Part shown: one piece after another, positions 11,694-21,028 of the stretch
Layout of the letters: the number at the start of each line of letters is the position of its first letter
How positions within the stretch are numbered: position 1 is the stretch's first letter
Source: Capra hircus
Lineage: Eukaryota > Chordata > Mammalia > Artiodactyla > Bovidae
DNA length: 64,000 nucleotides
Reading direction: 5' to 3'
Assembly (NCBI RefSeq): GCF_001704415.2
Contig: NW_017189517.1
Span: forward strand, 9,869,167 to 9,933,166
Program-made: the position numbers and the translations under genes
The notes under the pieces: model-generated
What the model was told of the DNA's origin: nothing
Seen by the model: only the letters and a program-made list of their open reading frames with translations
Databases searched by the model: none

Positions 11694-11914
11694 GTTATAA
11701 AGATGGTTAAAGAGAAGAAATGGCATAGAGAGGTTAAAAGAATAGGATGTTCCGATTAGAGAGAATGCCTAGGTAAAGAGACAAAAGACAGAAATAACTT
11801 TCCCTATATATGGACAGGAAAGGAATGGGTTTGCTAGAGCAGAGGTGGAATGAAATGTTGGTGAAAGAGAAGAGAACATCTTGCTGAGGATATTTGTGCT
11901 GGTTTATAAAAAGT
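11694..11914. other. Short purine-rich single-copy spacer
   Basis: A/G-rich sequence between the BovB 3' tail and the Bov-tA pair. No feature recognised. Confidence 0.4.
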
Positions 11915-12243
11915 GTTGCTGTGCTTACTCACTCAGTCTTGTCTGACTATTTGCGACCCTGTGGACTGTAGCTCACCAGGCTCCCCTGTCCATGGGATTC
12001 CCCAGGCAGGAATACTGTAGTGGATTGCCATGCCTTCCTCCAGGAGATCTTCCAACCCAGGGATCAAACCCGGGTCTCCCTCATTGCAAGCAGATTCTTT
12101 ACCAGTTGAGCCACCAGGGAAGCCCAGGAATACTGGAGTGGGTAGCCTATCCCTTCTCCAGGGGATCTTCCTGACCCAGAAATAAACTGGGGTCTCCTGC
12201 ACTGCAGGCAGATTACTTACAGCTAAGCTACCAGGGAAGCCCA
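11915..12243 (-). mobile_element. Bov-tA SINE pair, head-to-tail, minus strand
   Basis: Two minus-oriented Bov-tA bodies in series: a complete one at about 11915-12124 (plus-strand landmarks GACTGTAGCTCACCAGGCTC and GCCACCAGGGAAGCCC) joined to a second one at 12125-12243 that lacks the BovB-like tail. The junction is flush, suggesting a composite SINE that inserted as one unit. Confidence 0.85.
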
Positions 12244-12245
12244 AA

Positions 12246-12428
12246 ACATATTTAGAAACACTCATTTGGAGAAAGATGTTTTCATACAGTTTGGGGGCAA
12301 ATTAAGCCATCCAACAGAATCATGCCATAAACACCACTGACAGGCACGGACTTCCAAGCTAGAATCCTTCCCAAGCCCACAGTTCCCACTCGCCTCTGTC
12401 TGGTCCAGGCCCCCAGCCACACTCTGCA
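12246..12428 (-). other. Possible 3' UTR of the SHISA2 relic
   Basis: Lies just downstream, in the minus sense, of the relic's stop codon and contains no known repeat. If the relic is a retrocopy this should be SHISA2 3' UTR, but there is no poly(A) tract (poly-T on this strand) near 12246, so the 3' limit is unproven. Confidence 0.35.
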
Positions 12429-13022
12429 TTACAAGGTCACTGTTGGGTTCATCTTCTGTTTGCTGTTAGTGTGAGGGAAGGGAGCCTGGATCTGCCTGTA
12501 GCCTGTCTGCAGCCAGTCCAGGAATGGGGGCACTGGGGTCATAGGCACCGAGTCTGGCTGCAGCATACCCCACGAAGGGGGGATGGAGGTACTGCCCTCG
12601 ATGGGGCACGATCTGGGTGGCCTGCTGGCAGTTGAGCATAGAGAATTTAGTGGGCATGTCCACATACACATTGTTCACGGTGCCCTCAGGCAAGCAACAG
12701 TTGGTCTGGGACCTGGTCTGGCACCCGATCCCCTGAGTTGGCGCTGGAGCTGGTGGCTGTGCAGGACTGGTGGGAGGAGGAGCCCCGGGAGGTGCTGGAA
12801 CTTAGGATCATGAGGATAGTCTCCATCAGGCGGGGTCCTCCCGGGGCTCGGCTCTGCTGAGGCTCCTGCTTGGGCCAGAGGCATCTGCAGCAGCAGGCAG
12901 CCACAAGGGATCCCAAGATGATGAAGGCAAGAAACACCAACCCGACAATGAGGAAGTGCACATAGATGGGGACTGCCGAGCCGCCGGGGCCATCTTTGTC
13001 CACACAGTCAGGCTCACCAGCG
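12429..13022 (-). pseudogene. SHISA2: SHISA2-like partial pseudogene (C-terminal two thirds)
   Basis: Shisa proteins are small single-pass endoplasmic reticulum membrane proteins; SHISA2 dampens Wnt and FGF signalling by holding back receptors. The minus-strand translation shows the extracellular stem (VDKDGPGGSAVPIYV), the transmembrane helix (FLIVGLVFLAFIILGSLVAA, about 12960-12905), the juxtamembrane CCCRCLWPKQ, a serine-rich tail, then NNVYVDMPTKFSMLNCQQAT and the C-terminal YRQIQAPFPHTNSKQK with a TAA stop at 12429-12431. The signal peptide and cysteine-rich domain are absent. The three stretches lie in three different frames, so at least two frameshifts break it. I recognise the family from memory; identity to the true gene was not measured. 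It may be a 5'-truncated retrocopy or a duplicated last exon. Its 5' edge abuts an old L1. Confidence 0.82.
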
Positions 13023-13024
13023 CC

Positions 13025-13492
13025 CTGTTGGTATACGTAATTTATAGGTCATGAAGTTGTGTAGTGTCAGTCCTCTGATTTTGTTCTTCCCCTTCAATAT
13101 TAAGTTGGCTGTTCTGGATCTTTTGCCTCTCCATATAAATTTTAAAATCAGTTTGTCAATATCGACAAAATAACTTTCTGGGATTTTGACTGGGATTACT
13201 ATTGATACATTGAACCTACAGATGAAGTTGTGAAGAACTGACATCATGACAATATTGAGTCTTCCTATCCATGGACATGGAATATCTCTCCATTTATTTA
13301 GTTCTTCCTTAATATCCTATATCAGAGTTTTGTAGTTTTCTTTATATATAGATCATGCACATGTACATCATAGGGATTTTGTACATTGGTGTGACTTGTA
13401 GAAAGTCTTAGCCAGCTCAACAGGGACCTCTGGCACCATTTTTAAGTTTATACCTAAAGTTTTCCATTTTTGAGGGTGCTTATATAAATAGT
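13025..13492 (-). pseudogene. Old L1 ORF2 remnant, C-terminal region
   Basis: Minus-strand translation at 13247-13014 includes PVKIPESYFVDIDKLILKFI and WRGKRSRTANLILK, the conserved stretch C-terminal to the L1 reverse transcriptase. This is the first visible piece of an older L1 that continues, split by younger insertions, to about 17117. BovB interrupts it at about 13493; TAAATAGT occurs at 13485-13492 and again at 14466-14473. Confidence 0.85.
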
Positions 13493-13504
13493 TTAATTGA
13501 GTTA

Positions 13505-14465
13505 GCAACAGTTAGAACTGGACATGGAACAACAGACTGGTTCCAAATAGGAAAAGGAGTATGTCAAGACTGTATATTGTCACCTTGCTTATTTAACTTA
13601 TATGCAGAGTACATCATGAGAAACACTGGGCTGGAAGAAGCACAAGCTGGAATCAAGATTGCCAGGAGAAATATCAACAACCTCAGACATGCAGATGACA
13701 CCACCCTTATGGCAGAAAGTGAAGAAGAACTAAAGAGCCTCTTGATGAAAGTGAAAGAGGAGAGTGAAAAAGTTGGCTTAAAGCTCAACATTCAGAAAAC
13801 GATCATGGCATCTGGTCCCATCACTTCATGGGAAATAGATGGGGGAACAGTGGAAATAGTGTCAAACTTTATTTTGGGGGGCTCCAAAATCACTGCAGGT
13901 GGTGACTATAGCCATGAAATTAAAAGACGCTTACTCCTTGGAAGGAAAGTTATGGCCAACCTAGATAGCATATTCAAAAGCAGAGACATTACTTTGCCAC
14001 AAAGGTCCGTCTAGTCAAGGCTATGGTTTTTCCAGTGGTCATGTATGGATGTGAGAGTTGGACTGTGAAGAAAGCTGAGCACCGAAGAATTGATGCTTTT
14101 GAACTGTGGTGTTGGAAAAGACTCTTGAGAATCCCTTGGACTGCAAGGAGATCCAACCAGTCCCTTCTAAAGGAGATCAGCCCTGGGTGTTCTTTGGAAG
14201 GAATGATGCTAAAGCTGAAACTCCAGTACTTTGGCCACCTCATGCAAAGAGTTGACTCATTGGAAAGACTCTGATGCTGGGAGGGGTTGGGGGCAGGAGG
14301 AGAAGGGGATGACAGAGGATGAGATGGCTGGATGGCATCACCGACTTGATGGACATGAGTTTGAGTGAACTCTGGGAGATGGTGATGGACAGGGAGGCCT
14401 GGCGTGCTGCGATTCATGGAGTCACAAAGAGTCGGACACAACTGAGCAACTGAACTGAACTGATG
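13505..14465 (+). mobile_element. BovB LINE, 5'-truncated copy inside the old L1
   Basis: Begins in the reverse transcriptase palm (GTGHGTTDWFQIGKG-like coding, about 13517) and runs to the BovB 3' end CAACTGAACTGAACTGATG. An open piece at 13577-14014 covers the catalytic region, where YADD reads HADD (about 13689-13700). It carries short target duplications TAAATAGT at 13485-13492 and 14466-14473, with about 12 unexplained bases between the left duplication and recognisable BovB. Fairly young by sequence but dead. Confidence 0.92.
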
Positions 14466-14473
14466 TAAATAGT

Positions 14474-14602
14474 AGTGTGCCTTTTATTTCAAATTCCACC
14501 TGTCCTTTTCTTGCATATAGGAAAGAAATTGACTTTGTATATTAACTTTATCCTTCAATCTTGGTTTATTAGTTCCAGAAGGGGTTTTTTGGTCAATTCT
14601 TT
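14474..14602 (-). pseudogene. Old L1 ORF2 remnant, short piece between BovB and an L1 tail
   Basis: Minus-oriented continuation of the L1 seen at 13025-13492. It ends in the sequence CAATTCTTT, duplicated on the far side of the inserted L1 3' fragment. Confidence 0.6.
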
Positions 14603-14759
14603 TTTTTTAATTTTTATTTTTACTTTATTTTACTTTACACAATACTGTATTGGTTTTGCCATACATTGACGTGAATCCACCACGGGTGTACATGCCTTCC
14701 CAAACATGAACCCCCCTCCCACCTCCCTCCCCATAACATCTCTCTGGGTCATCCCCGTG
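14603..14759 (-). mobile_element. Artiodactyl L1 3'-UTR fragment, 5'-truncated insertion
   Basis: Minus-strand L1 3' UTR with the landmarks ACAATACTGTATTGGTTTTG and CCCCCCTCCCACCTCCCTCC, and a T-rich run at its left as the reversed A tail. The target duplication CAATTCTTT is at 14594-14602 and 14760-14768. Only about 157 bases, so severely 5' truncated. Confidence 0.88.
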
Positions 14760-14768
14760 CAATTCTTT

Positions 14769-15630
14769 CAGAATTTCTATATAGACAATCATGTCATCTG
14801 CAAATAAAGACAGTTTTGATTTCATGCTTCTCAGTTTACATACCTCTTATTTCCTTTTCTTGTCTTATTGAATTAGCTAGGACTTCCAGTATGATGTTGA
14901 AAAGCAGTGATAAGAGGCAACATCCTTGCCTTGTTCTTTATCATTGCAGAAAAGCTTTGAGTTTCTCACAGCTGCATGATGTTAGCTGCAGGGTTTTTGC
15001 AGAAGTTCTTTATTAAGTTGAGGAAATTCCCTTTTATTTCTGGCTTACTAAGAGTCATGAATGAGCATTGGATTTTGCCAAGTACTTTTTACACATCTAT
15101 TGATATAATCATTTGATTTTTCTTCTTTAGTCTGTTGCTTTGTGAATTACATTAATTGGTTTCTGAATGTTGAACCAGCCTTAGCTATCTGGGATAAATT
15201 CCAACTGGCTATGGTATATAATTCTTTTTTTATAGTTTTTATTCAATTTGCTAATATTTTGCTGTGGATTTTTTAATGTATGTTCTTAAGAATTATTGAT
15301 CTGTAGTTTTTTTCCTTATAATGTCTTCTCTGATGTCAGTATTAATGGTAATACTGGTCTCATGAAATGAGTTAGCAAGCATTTCCTCTGCTTCTCTCTT
15401 CTGAAAGAGATTGTAGAGAATTGGTATAATTTCTTCCTTAAATGTGAAATAGAATTCACCAGTAAACCCATCTGGGTTTAGTGCTTTTTGTTTAAAGTTT
15501 ATTAAGTATTGATTCAATTTCTTTAATAGAAATCAGTCTATTCATATTGCCTATTTCTTCTTGTGTGAGTACTGGCAGTTGAATTTCTTTCAAGGAATTG
15601 ATTGATTTCATCTAGGTTACCAAATTTGTG
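14769..15630 (-). pseudogene. Old L1 ORF2 remnant, reverse transcriptase region
   Basis: The minus strand shows the L1 palm motif coding FADDMIVYIE (about 14814-14785) and upstream the region NPDGFTGEFYFTFKEEIIPI (about 15480-15421), which sits N-terminal to the catalytic core in intact L1. Frames are broken throughout. The FADD core is still legible despite the age. Confidence 0.85.
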
Positions 15631-15640
15631 GGTATCTGTC

Positions 15641-15839
15641 ATTGTTGTTTAGTCATGTCTGACTCTTTTGTGACCCTATGGATTATAGCCCTCCAGGCTG
15701 CACAGTCCATGGGATTTCCCAGGCAAAAATACTGGAATGGGCCATTTCCTTCTCCAGAGGATCTTCCCGACCCAGGTATCAAACCTGCATCTCCTGCATT
15801 GGCAGGCAGATTCTTTACCACAGAGTCACCAAGGAAGCC
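15641..15839 (-). mobile_element. Bov-tA SINE in the old L1
   Basis: Minus-oriented: plus-strand TTTAGTCATGTCTGACTCTT at the tail, CTCCTGCATTGGCAGGCAGA in the tRNA-like body and CACCAAGGAAGCCC at the head. Flanks show a likely imperfect target duplication (TGGGTATCT at about 15630 and TGGGCATCT at 15843). Confidence 0.88.
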
Positions 15840-15841
15840 CT

Positions 15842-16072
15842 TATGGGCATCTAGTTGTTAACAATATTCTTTTATTATGCATTTAATGTCCATAAGATCT
15901 GTGGTGATGTCCCTTCTTTCATTCTTTATATTAGCAATGTGTGTCTTCTATTTTTCTTAGCCTGCCTAATGTTTATCAATTTATTGCTCTTTCTGAAGAA
16001 CTAACTGTTGTTTCCATTGATGTTCTCTATTGATTTCCTGTTTTCAATTTCATTGATTTCTGCTCTAATTTT
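15842..16072 (-). mobile_element. Old L1 ORF2 remnant, between Bov-tA and an L1 tail
   Basis: Minus-oriented L1 text (TTTCTGAAGAACTAACTGTTG, GATTTCTGCTCTAATTTTTT) from the segment between endonuclease and reverse transcriptase. It ends in CTGCTCTAATTTT (16060-16072), repeated at 16158-16170. Confidence 0.7.
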
Positions 16073-16157
16073 TTTGTTTTTATTTATTTTTTATTGGAAG
16101 ATAACTCCTTTACAATATTGTGCTGATTTCTACCATATATCAACATGAATCAGGTAG
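16073..16157 (-). mobile_element. Very short L1 3'-end insertion
   Basis: An 85-base L1 3' tail (TTTACAATATTGTGCTGATT, ACCATATATCAACATGAATC) between perfect 13-base copies of CTGCTCTAATTTT at 16060-16072 and 16158-16170. It is among the shortest retro-insertions here, and the exact duplication makes it unambiguous. Confidence 0.85.
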
Positions 16158-16170
16158 CTGCTCTAATTTT

Positions 16171-16773
16171 TATTATTTCTTTTCTTTTGCTTACATGGAA
16201 TTTCATTTGCTTTTTTTTTGTAGTTTCCTAAAATGGAAACTTAGATTATTGATTTTAAATCTTTCTTATTTTCTAATACATGCATTCAATGCTATAAATT
16301 TCCCTCTAACCAATGTTTTCACAGAACCCCTCAAAATTTGATAGGTTGTATTTTCCTTTTTGTTTAATTCAAAATGTTTTTTAATTTCTCTTGAGGTCTG
16401 TCTGTGTTACTTAGAAGTGTATTACTTAATCTCCAAGTATTTTGGAGATTTTCTGCTCTCTGTTATTGATTTCTATTTTAATTCCATTGTGGTTATCTGA
16501 GAATAAACATTATATAATATCTATTCTTTTAAATTGGTTAAATTATGTTTTATGGCCCAAACTGTATTAACAGTTAATTTTGGTGATGTTCTACGTGAGC
16601 TTGAGAAGAATATGTTATCTGTTCTTGCTGGGTAAAGTACTCAATAGATGTCAATTATATCCAATTGACTGATGGTGCTGTTGAGTTCAATTATGTCCTC
16701 ACTAATTTTCTGCCTGCTGAATCTGTCCATTCCTAATAGAGTTAGGCTGAAGTTTCCAAGAGTGGATTCTCAG
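16171..16773 (-). pseudogene. Old L1 ORF2 remnant, endonuclease region
   Basis: Minus-strand L1 from the endonuclease/linker part: plus-strand TAATCTCCAAGTATTTTGGAG, TGTGGTTATCTGAGAATAAAC and CATCAGTCAATTGG-like coding typical of this region. Many stops. A CHR-2 SINE follows, and a last piece of the same L1 lies at 17035-17117. Confidence 0.75.
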
Positions 16774-17034
16774 GACTTCCCTGGTGGTCCAGTGGTTAAG
16801 GATCCATGTTCCAATGCAGGACACATTGAGTTTGATCCCTGGTCGAGGAACTAAGATCCCACACACCGCAGGGTAACTAAGCTGGCACACTGCAACTATC
16901 GAGCCTGCTTAGCACAAAAAAGAGCCCATGCACTGCAATGAAAGATCTCACATGCAGCAACCAAGATCTCATGCACCACAACTAAGACCTGATGCAGGCA
17001 AATAAAGAAATAAATGTTTTAAAAATAATAAAAT
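16774..17034 (+). mobile_element. CHR-2 SINE in the old L1
   Basis: Head GGACTTCCCTGGTGGTCCAG at 16775, B-box-like GAGTTTGATCCCTGG, the CHR-2 body with repeated GATCTCACATGCAGCAACCA-type phrases, and an A-rich AATAAAGAAATAAATG tail. Confidence 0.88.
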
Positions 17035-17117
17035 AAAATAGTGAAATTCATCTATTTCTCCTTGCAATTCTATCAGTTTTCATCCCATGTATTTTGGCAG
17101 TCTGTTGTTAGGCATAT
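17035..17117 (-). mobile_element. Old L1 ORF2 remnant, last piece
   Basis: The phrase TTCTATCAGTTTTCATCCCA then CAGTCTGTTGTTAGGCATAT is L1 endonuclease-domain sequence in the minus direction. It is cut off at about 17117 by BovB sequence lacking a target duplication. Confidence 0.65.
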
Positions 17118-17481
17118 ATACAATGAAGAGGTGAACGAATCACAAGCTAGAATCAAGATTAATGGGAGAAATAGCAACAACCTCAGATATGCAGATGATA
17201 ATACCCTTATGGCAGAAAGTGAAAAGGAACTGAAGAGCCTCTTGATGAGAGTGAAAGAGGAGAGTGAAAAAGCTAGCTTAAAACTCAACATTCAAAAACC
17301 TAAGATCATGGCATCTGGTCCCATCACTTCATGGCAAATAGATGGGGAAAAAGTGGAAGCAATGACAGATTTTATTTTCTTGGGCTCCAAAATTACTGCA
17401 AACAGTAACTGCAGCCATGAAATTAAAAGACACTTGCTCCTTGGAAGGAAAGCTATGACAAACCTTGACAGCATATTAAGA
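17118..17481 (+). mobile_element. BovB internal fragment, both ends missing
   Basis: Codes in frame for ESQARIKINGRNSNNL, an intact YADD box at about 17187, EELKSLLM-like and IMASGPITSWQIDGEKVEA up to NLDSILRS. Unusually it lacks the BovB 3' end as well as the 5' part. Target-primed copies normally keep their 3' end, so a later deletion or recombination has removed it. It abuts an L1 3' UTR in the opposite sense. Confidence 0.9.
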
Positions 17482-18100
17482 AGTAACCATTAGTTTGTTT
17501 TCTACATTTATTACTCTACTTCTGTTTTTTAAATAAGTTCATTTATACTTTTTTTTTAAGATTTCTTACATAAGCAAAATGAGAAGGTGGTGGCAGAGGA
17601 TGAGATGGTTAGATAGCATCACCAACTCAATGGACATGAATTTGAGCAAACTCCGGGAGATAATGAAGGACAGGGAAGCCTGGTGTGCTGCAGTTCATGG
17701 GGTCGCAGTCAGACATGACTTAGCAACTGAACAACATATAAGTGATATCATATGATATTTGTCTTTCTGTTTCTGACTTACTTCACTGAGTATGACAATC
17801 TCTAGGACCATTCATGTTGCTGCAAATAGCATTGTTTGCTCTTTTTTATGACTGAGTAATACTGCATTGTATATATGTACCACATCCTCTTTATCCATTC
17901 CTCTGTTGATAAGTTTGTTTTAGATTCCTCACATAAATGGGGTCATGTAATATTTGTCCTGTGTCTGGTTTATTCCTCTATGCATAATGTCCTTCAGATT
18001 TATATATGTTATCATAAATGGCAGAATTTCCTTTTTAAGGCTGAGTAATATTCCATTGTATGTATAAGCACATTTTCTCTATCCATTGATCAGTTGTACT
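17482..18100 (-). mobile_element. L1 3'-UTR/ORF2-end sequence, minus strand, interrupted
   Basis: The plus strand reads GTAACCATTAGTTTGTTTTC, TTCTGACTTACTTCACTGAG and ACTGCATTGTATATATGTAC, the artiodactyl L1 region around the end of ORF2 and the 3' UTR, in minus orientation. A BovB tail lies inside at 17577-17733. A second, partly repeating block from about 17921 (CACATAAATGGGGTCATGTA, TGAGTAATATTCCATTGTAT) suggests two overlapping L1 fragments. Confidence 0.75.
17577..17733 (+). mobile_element. BovB 3'-end fragment
   Basis: The last 150 or so bases of BovB (GATGAGATGGTTAGATAGC to GACTTAGCAACTGAACAAC), inserted in L1 sequence; ACATAAG before and ACATATAAG after may be the target duplication. 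Confidence 0.85.
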
Positions 18101-18655
18101 GTATTACTGTACTTTTCAAGGTGCTGTACTGTAAGATTAAACATCTTTTCTTTTTATGTTTGTGTTTGTTTTTTTTATATATTAGTTGTGTGAAAAGTAC
18201 TATTAACCTAGTATAGTACAGTACTATGTTGCTGTTTGTGTTAGTTGGGTACCTAAGCTAACTTTGTTCAGCTTATGAACAAATTGGACTTAACAAACTC
18301 ACTCTCGGAATGAAAGTCATTTGTATATAGGGGACTTGGTATAAAACTACAAAAGGTTCAGCAATTCCACTTTTGGGTATATATCCAAAGGAACTGAAAT
18401 CATAATTTTGAAGAGATATCTACACCACCATGATCACTGCATAGAGGGCATAGAGGGGTTGGCATCCAGTGAACAGGCAAGAAGAATTATTGGATGGAGG
18501 AGGGAGGGGAGATCGGAAAGGGTAGAGCTGAAAGAGCATCAGCAATAGGAGATGGAGTGTAAGCTGCAATTTCACTCATACCTGAGGTTAATGGAATGCA
18601 CATTTGCATCTTTGAAAGTTTGCAATTTGAAGGTTCACATGTAGGAGACTTAGTA
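18101..18655. repeat. Unassigned interspersed repeat with an L1 scrap inside
   Basis: 18101-18340 is rich in GTACTGTA motifs and ends in GTATATAGGGGACTTGGTATA; 18600-18655 ends in a closely similar CACATGTAGGAGACTTAGTATA. Between them, 18345-18455 is a plus-strand L1 ORF2-end scrap (CAGCAATTCCACTTTTGGG). The two similar ends suggest one unclassified repeat family present twice, or split. I cannot name it. Confidence 0.45.
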
Positions 18656-18689
18656 TAATTGAGCATTTTATTATTTTGTTTTCCATCTT

Positions 18690-19920
18690 TTCTTAGTATA
18701 TCAGTTATATTCCTTTTTTTTTAACTTTTTTAGAGGTTGCCGTAGAGTATGCAATATACATTTATAACTAATCCACAGTATAAGTATCATATACAAAATA
18801 TTCCTAATTCCTTCTTTCCAAATTTGTCATTGCTGTCATTCATTTTGCTTATACATAAGCATACAGAATCAAATACATTGTTGTTATTTTTTTTATTTTG
18901 AGCAAGCTATTTTCTGTTAGATCAATTGATAAGAAAAATAAAAGGTTTTATTTTACCTTCTCATATTCTTTCTGCAATGCTCTTTCTTTATATAGAGTTT
19001 CTGATCTATACAATTTTCCTTCTCTCTGAAAATGTTCTCTTAACATTTATTACGAGGCACATCTACTGATGACAAATTTCAATTTTTGTTTGTATGAGAA
19101 AGTATTTCTCCTTCACTTTTGAAGAATAATTTTGTAGAGTACAGAATTCTAGACAAGTGTTTTTCTTTCCTCAACATTTTAAGTATTTCAAACCAATCTC
19201 TTCTTGCTTGCATGGTTTCTGAGAAGAAATCATTATAAGTCTTATGTTCACTTCTCTATAGGTAAAGTATTTTTAAACTATGGCTTCTTTCATGATTTTT
19301 CCTTTATATTCTCTGCAGTTTGAATATGATATGCATATGTGTGATTGTTATTTGGCATTTATCTCATTTGGTGTTCTTTGAGCTTCCTATATCTGTGATT
19401 TAGCATCTGACATTAATTTTGGGGAAAATCTCAGTCATTATTATTTCAAATATTGCTTGTTATTTTCCCTTTCTTTTCTTTTTTTTATATTCCAGTACAT
19501 ATATGTTATGCCACTTGTAGTTGTCCTACAGTTCTTGGCTATTCCATTCTAGGTTTTTTCAGTCTTTTTTCTATTTTTCAGTTTTGGAAGTTTCTGTTCT
19601 CTCATCATCAAGTTCAGAAATTATTTTCTCAGCTATATCTAATCTATTAATGAGCCCATCAAAATTGTTCTTTCTGTTACACTGTTTTTATCACTATCTT
19701 TTCTTTTTTTTAGAATTCCCACCTCTCTGCTCACATTATCTACCTGTTCTTCCCTATTATCTACTTTTTCCACTGAAGTCCTTACATATTAACCACAGTC
19801 TTCCAACATTTCTGCCATATCTGACTTTGGTTCTGATGCTTGTTCAATCTCTTTGAGCTATGTTTTCAGCCTTATAGTATGTCTTGTGATTTTTTTTGTC
19901 GTAAGGTGAACATAATGTAC
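18690..19920 (-). mobile_element. Ancient L1/HAL1-like element, first part
   Basis: Minus-oriented old mammalian LINE text: TTTTTAGAGGTTGCCGTAGAG, TTTCAAATATTGCTTGTTATT, GTTGTCCTACAGTTCTTGGC, CAGTTTTGGAAGTTTCTGTT and GATGCTTGTTCAATCTC. This order matches, from memory, the ORF1/5' part of old L1 or HAL1 elements. It stops at 19920 at an LTR and resumes after 5.6 kb of nested insertions at about 25577. Confidence 0.65.
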
Positions 19921-19960
19921 TGCTGTTATGGATTGAAGGTTTGTGTCCCCCTAAAATTTA
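19921..19960 (+). mobile_element. MaLR LTR, 5' piece
   Basis: TGCTGTTATGGATTGAAGGT then TTGTGTCCCCCTAAAATTTATG is the start of an ERVL-MaLR (MLT1/MST type) LTR, including the initial TG. The matching end of the LTR is found at 25496-25576. Confidence 0.75.
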
Positions 19961-20814
19961 TGTTGAGCTTTAAGCCAACTTTTTCACTCTCCTCTTTCAC
20001 TTTCATCAAGAGGCTCTTTAGTTCTTTTTCACTTTCTGCCATAAGGGTGGTGTTATCTGCATATCTGAGGTTATTGATATTTCTCCTGGCAATCTTGATT
20101 TCAGCTTGTGCTTCTTCCAGCCCAGCGTTTCTCATGATGTACTCTGCATATAAGTTAAATAAGCAAGGTGACAATATACAGTCTTGACATACTCCTTTTC
20201 CTATTTGGAACCAGTTTATTGTTCCATGTCCAGTTCTAACTGTTGCTTCCTGACCTGCATACAGGTTTCTCAAGAGGCAGGTCAGGTGGTCCAGTATTCC
20301 CATCTCTTTCAGAACTTTCCACAGTTTATTGTGATCCACACAGTCAAAGGCTTTGACATAGTAAAAAAGCAGAAATAGATGTTTTTCTGGAACTCTCTTG
20401 CTTTTACGATGATCCAGCAGATGTTGGCAATTTGATCTCTGGTTCCTCTGCCTTTTCTAAAACCAGCTTGAATATCAGGAAGTTCACAGTTCATGGACTG
20501 CTGAAGCCTGGCTTGGATAATTTTGAGCATTACTTTGCTAGCGTGTGAGATGAGTGCAATTGTGCGGTAGTTTGAACATTCTTTGGCATTGCCTTTCTTT
20601 GGGATTGGAATGAAAACTGACCTTTTCCAGTCCTGTGGCCACTGCTGAGTTTTCCAAATTTGCTGACATATTGAGTGTAGCACTTTCACAGCATCATCTT
20701 TTAGGATTTGAAATAGCTCAACTGGAATTCCATCACCTCTACTAGCTTTGTTCATAGTGATGCTTCCTAAGGCCCACCTGACTTCACAGTCCAGGATGTC
20801 TGGCTCTAGGTGAG
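19961..20814 (-). mobile_element. BovB LINE, inverted 5' part, inside the LTR
   Basis: Minus-strand coding from LEPDILDCEVRWALGSI (about 20808) through GIPVELFQILKDDA, DWKRSVFIPIPKK and the active-site region to EKVGLKLN (about 19965). The catalytic box reads YADN (20052-20063). It abuts a plus-strand BovB piece that starts at the very coordinate where this piece's outer end stops, the twin-priming arrangement. Its outer edge shares ATGTTGA with the LTR, a possible microhomology. Confidence 0.92.
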
Positions 20815-21028
20815 TTGGCTTAAAGCTCAACATTCAGAAAACTAAGATCATGGCATCTGGTCGCATCATTCTTGGCAAATAGATGGAGAAACAGTGGACG
20901 CAGTGGATGACTCTATTTTGGGGGGCTCCAAAATCACTGTGGACGGTGATTGCAGCCATGAAATTAAAGACACTTGCTCTTTGGAAGGAAAGTTATGACC
21001 AACCTAGACAGCATATTTAAAAGCAGAG
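20814..21028 (+). mobile_element. BovB LINE, 3' part of the rearranged copy, cut by L1
   Basis: Plus-strand BovB from VGLKLNIQKTKIMA (20814) to AGCATATTTAAAAGCAGAGAC (21028), where L1 5' sequence begins. The remaining BovB to its 3' end is missing on the far side of the L1. Confidence 0.9.

Noticed and set aside
12583..12884. Open frames on both strands across the SHISA2 relic
   Set aside because: Shadows in other frames of a GC-rich pseudogene; only the minus-strand frames with SHISA2 motifs carry meaning.
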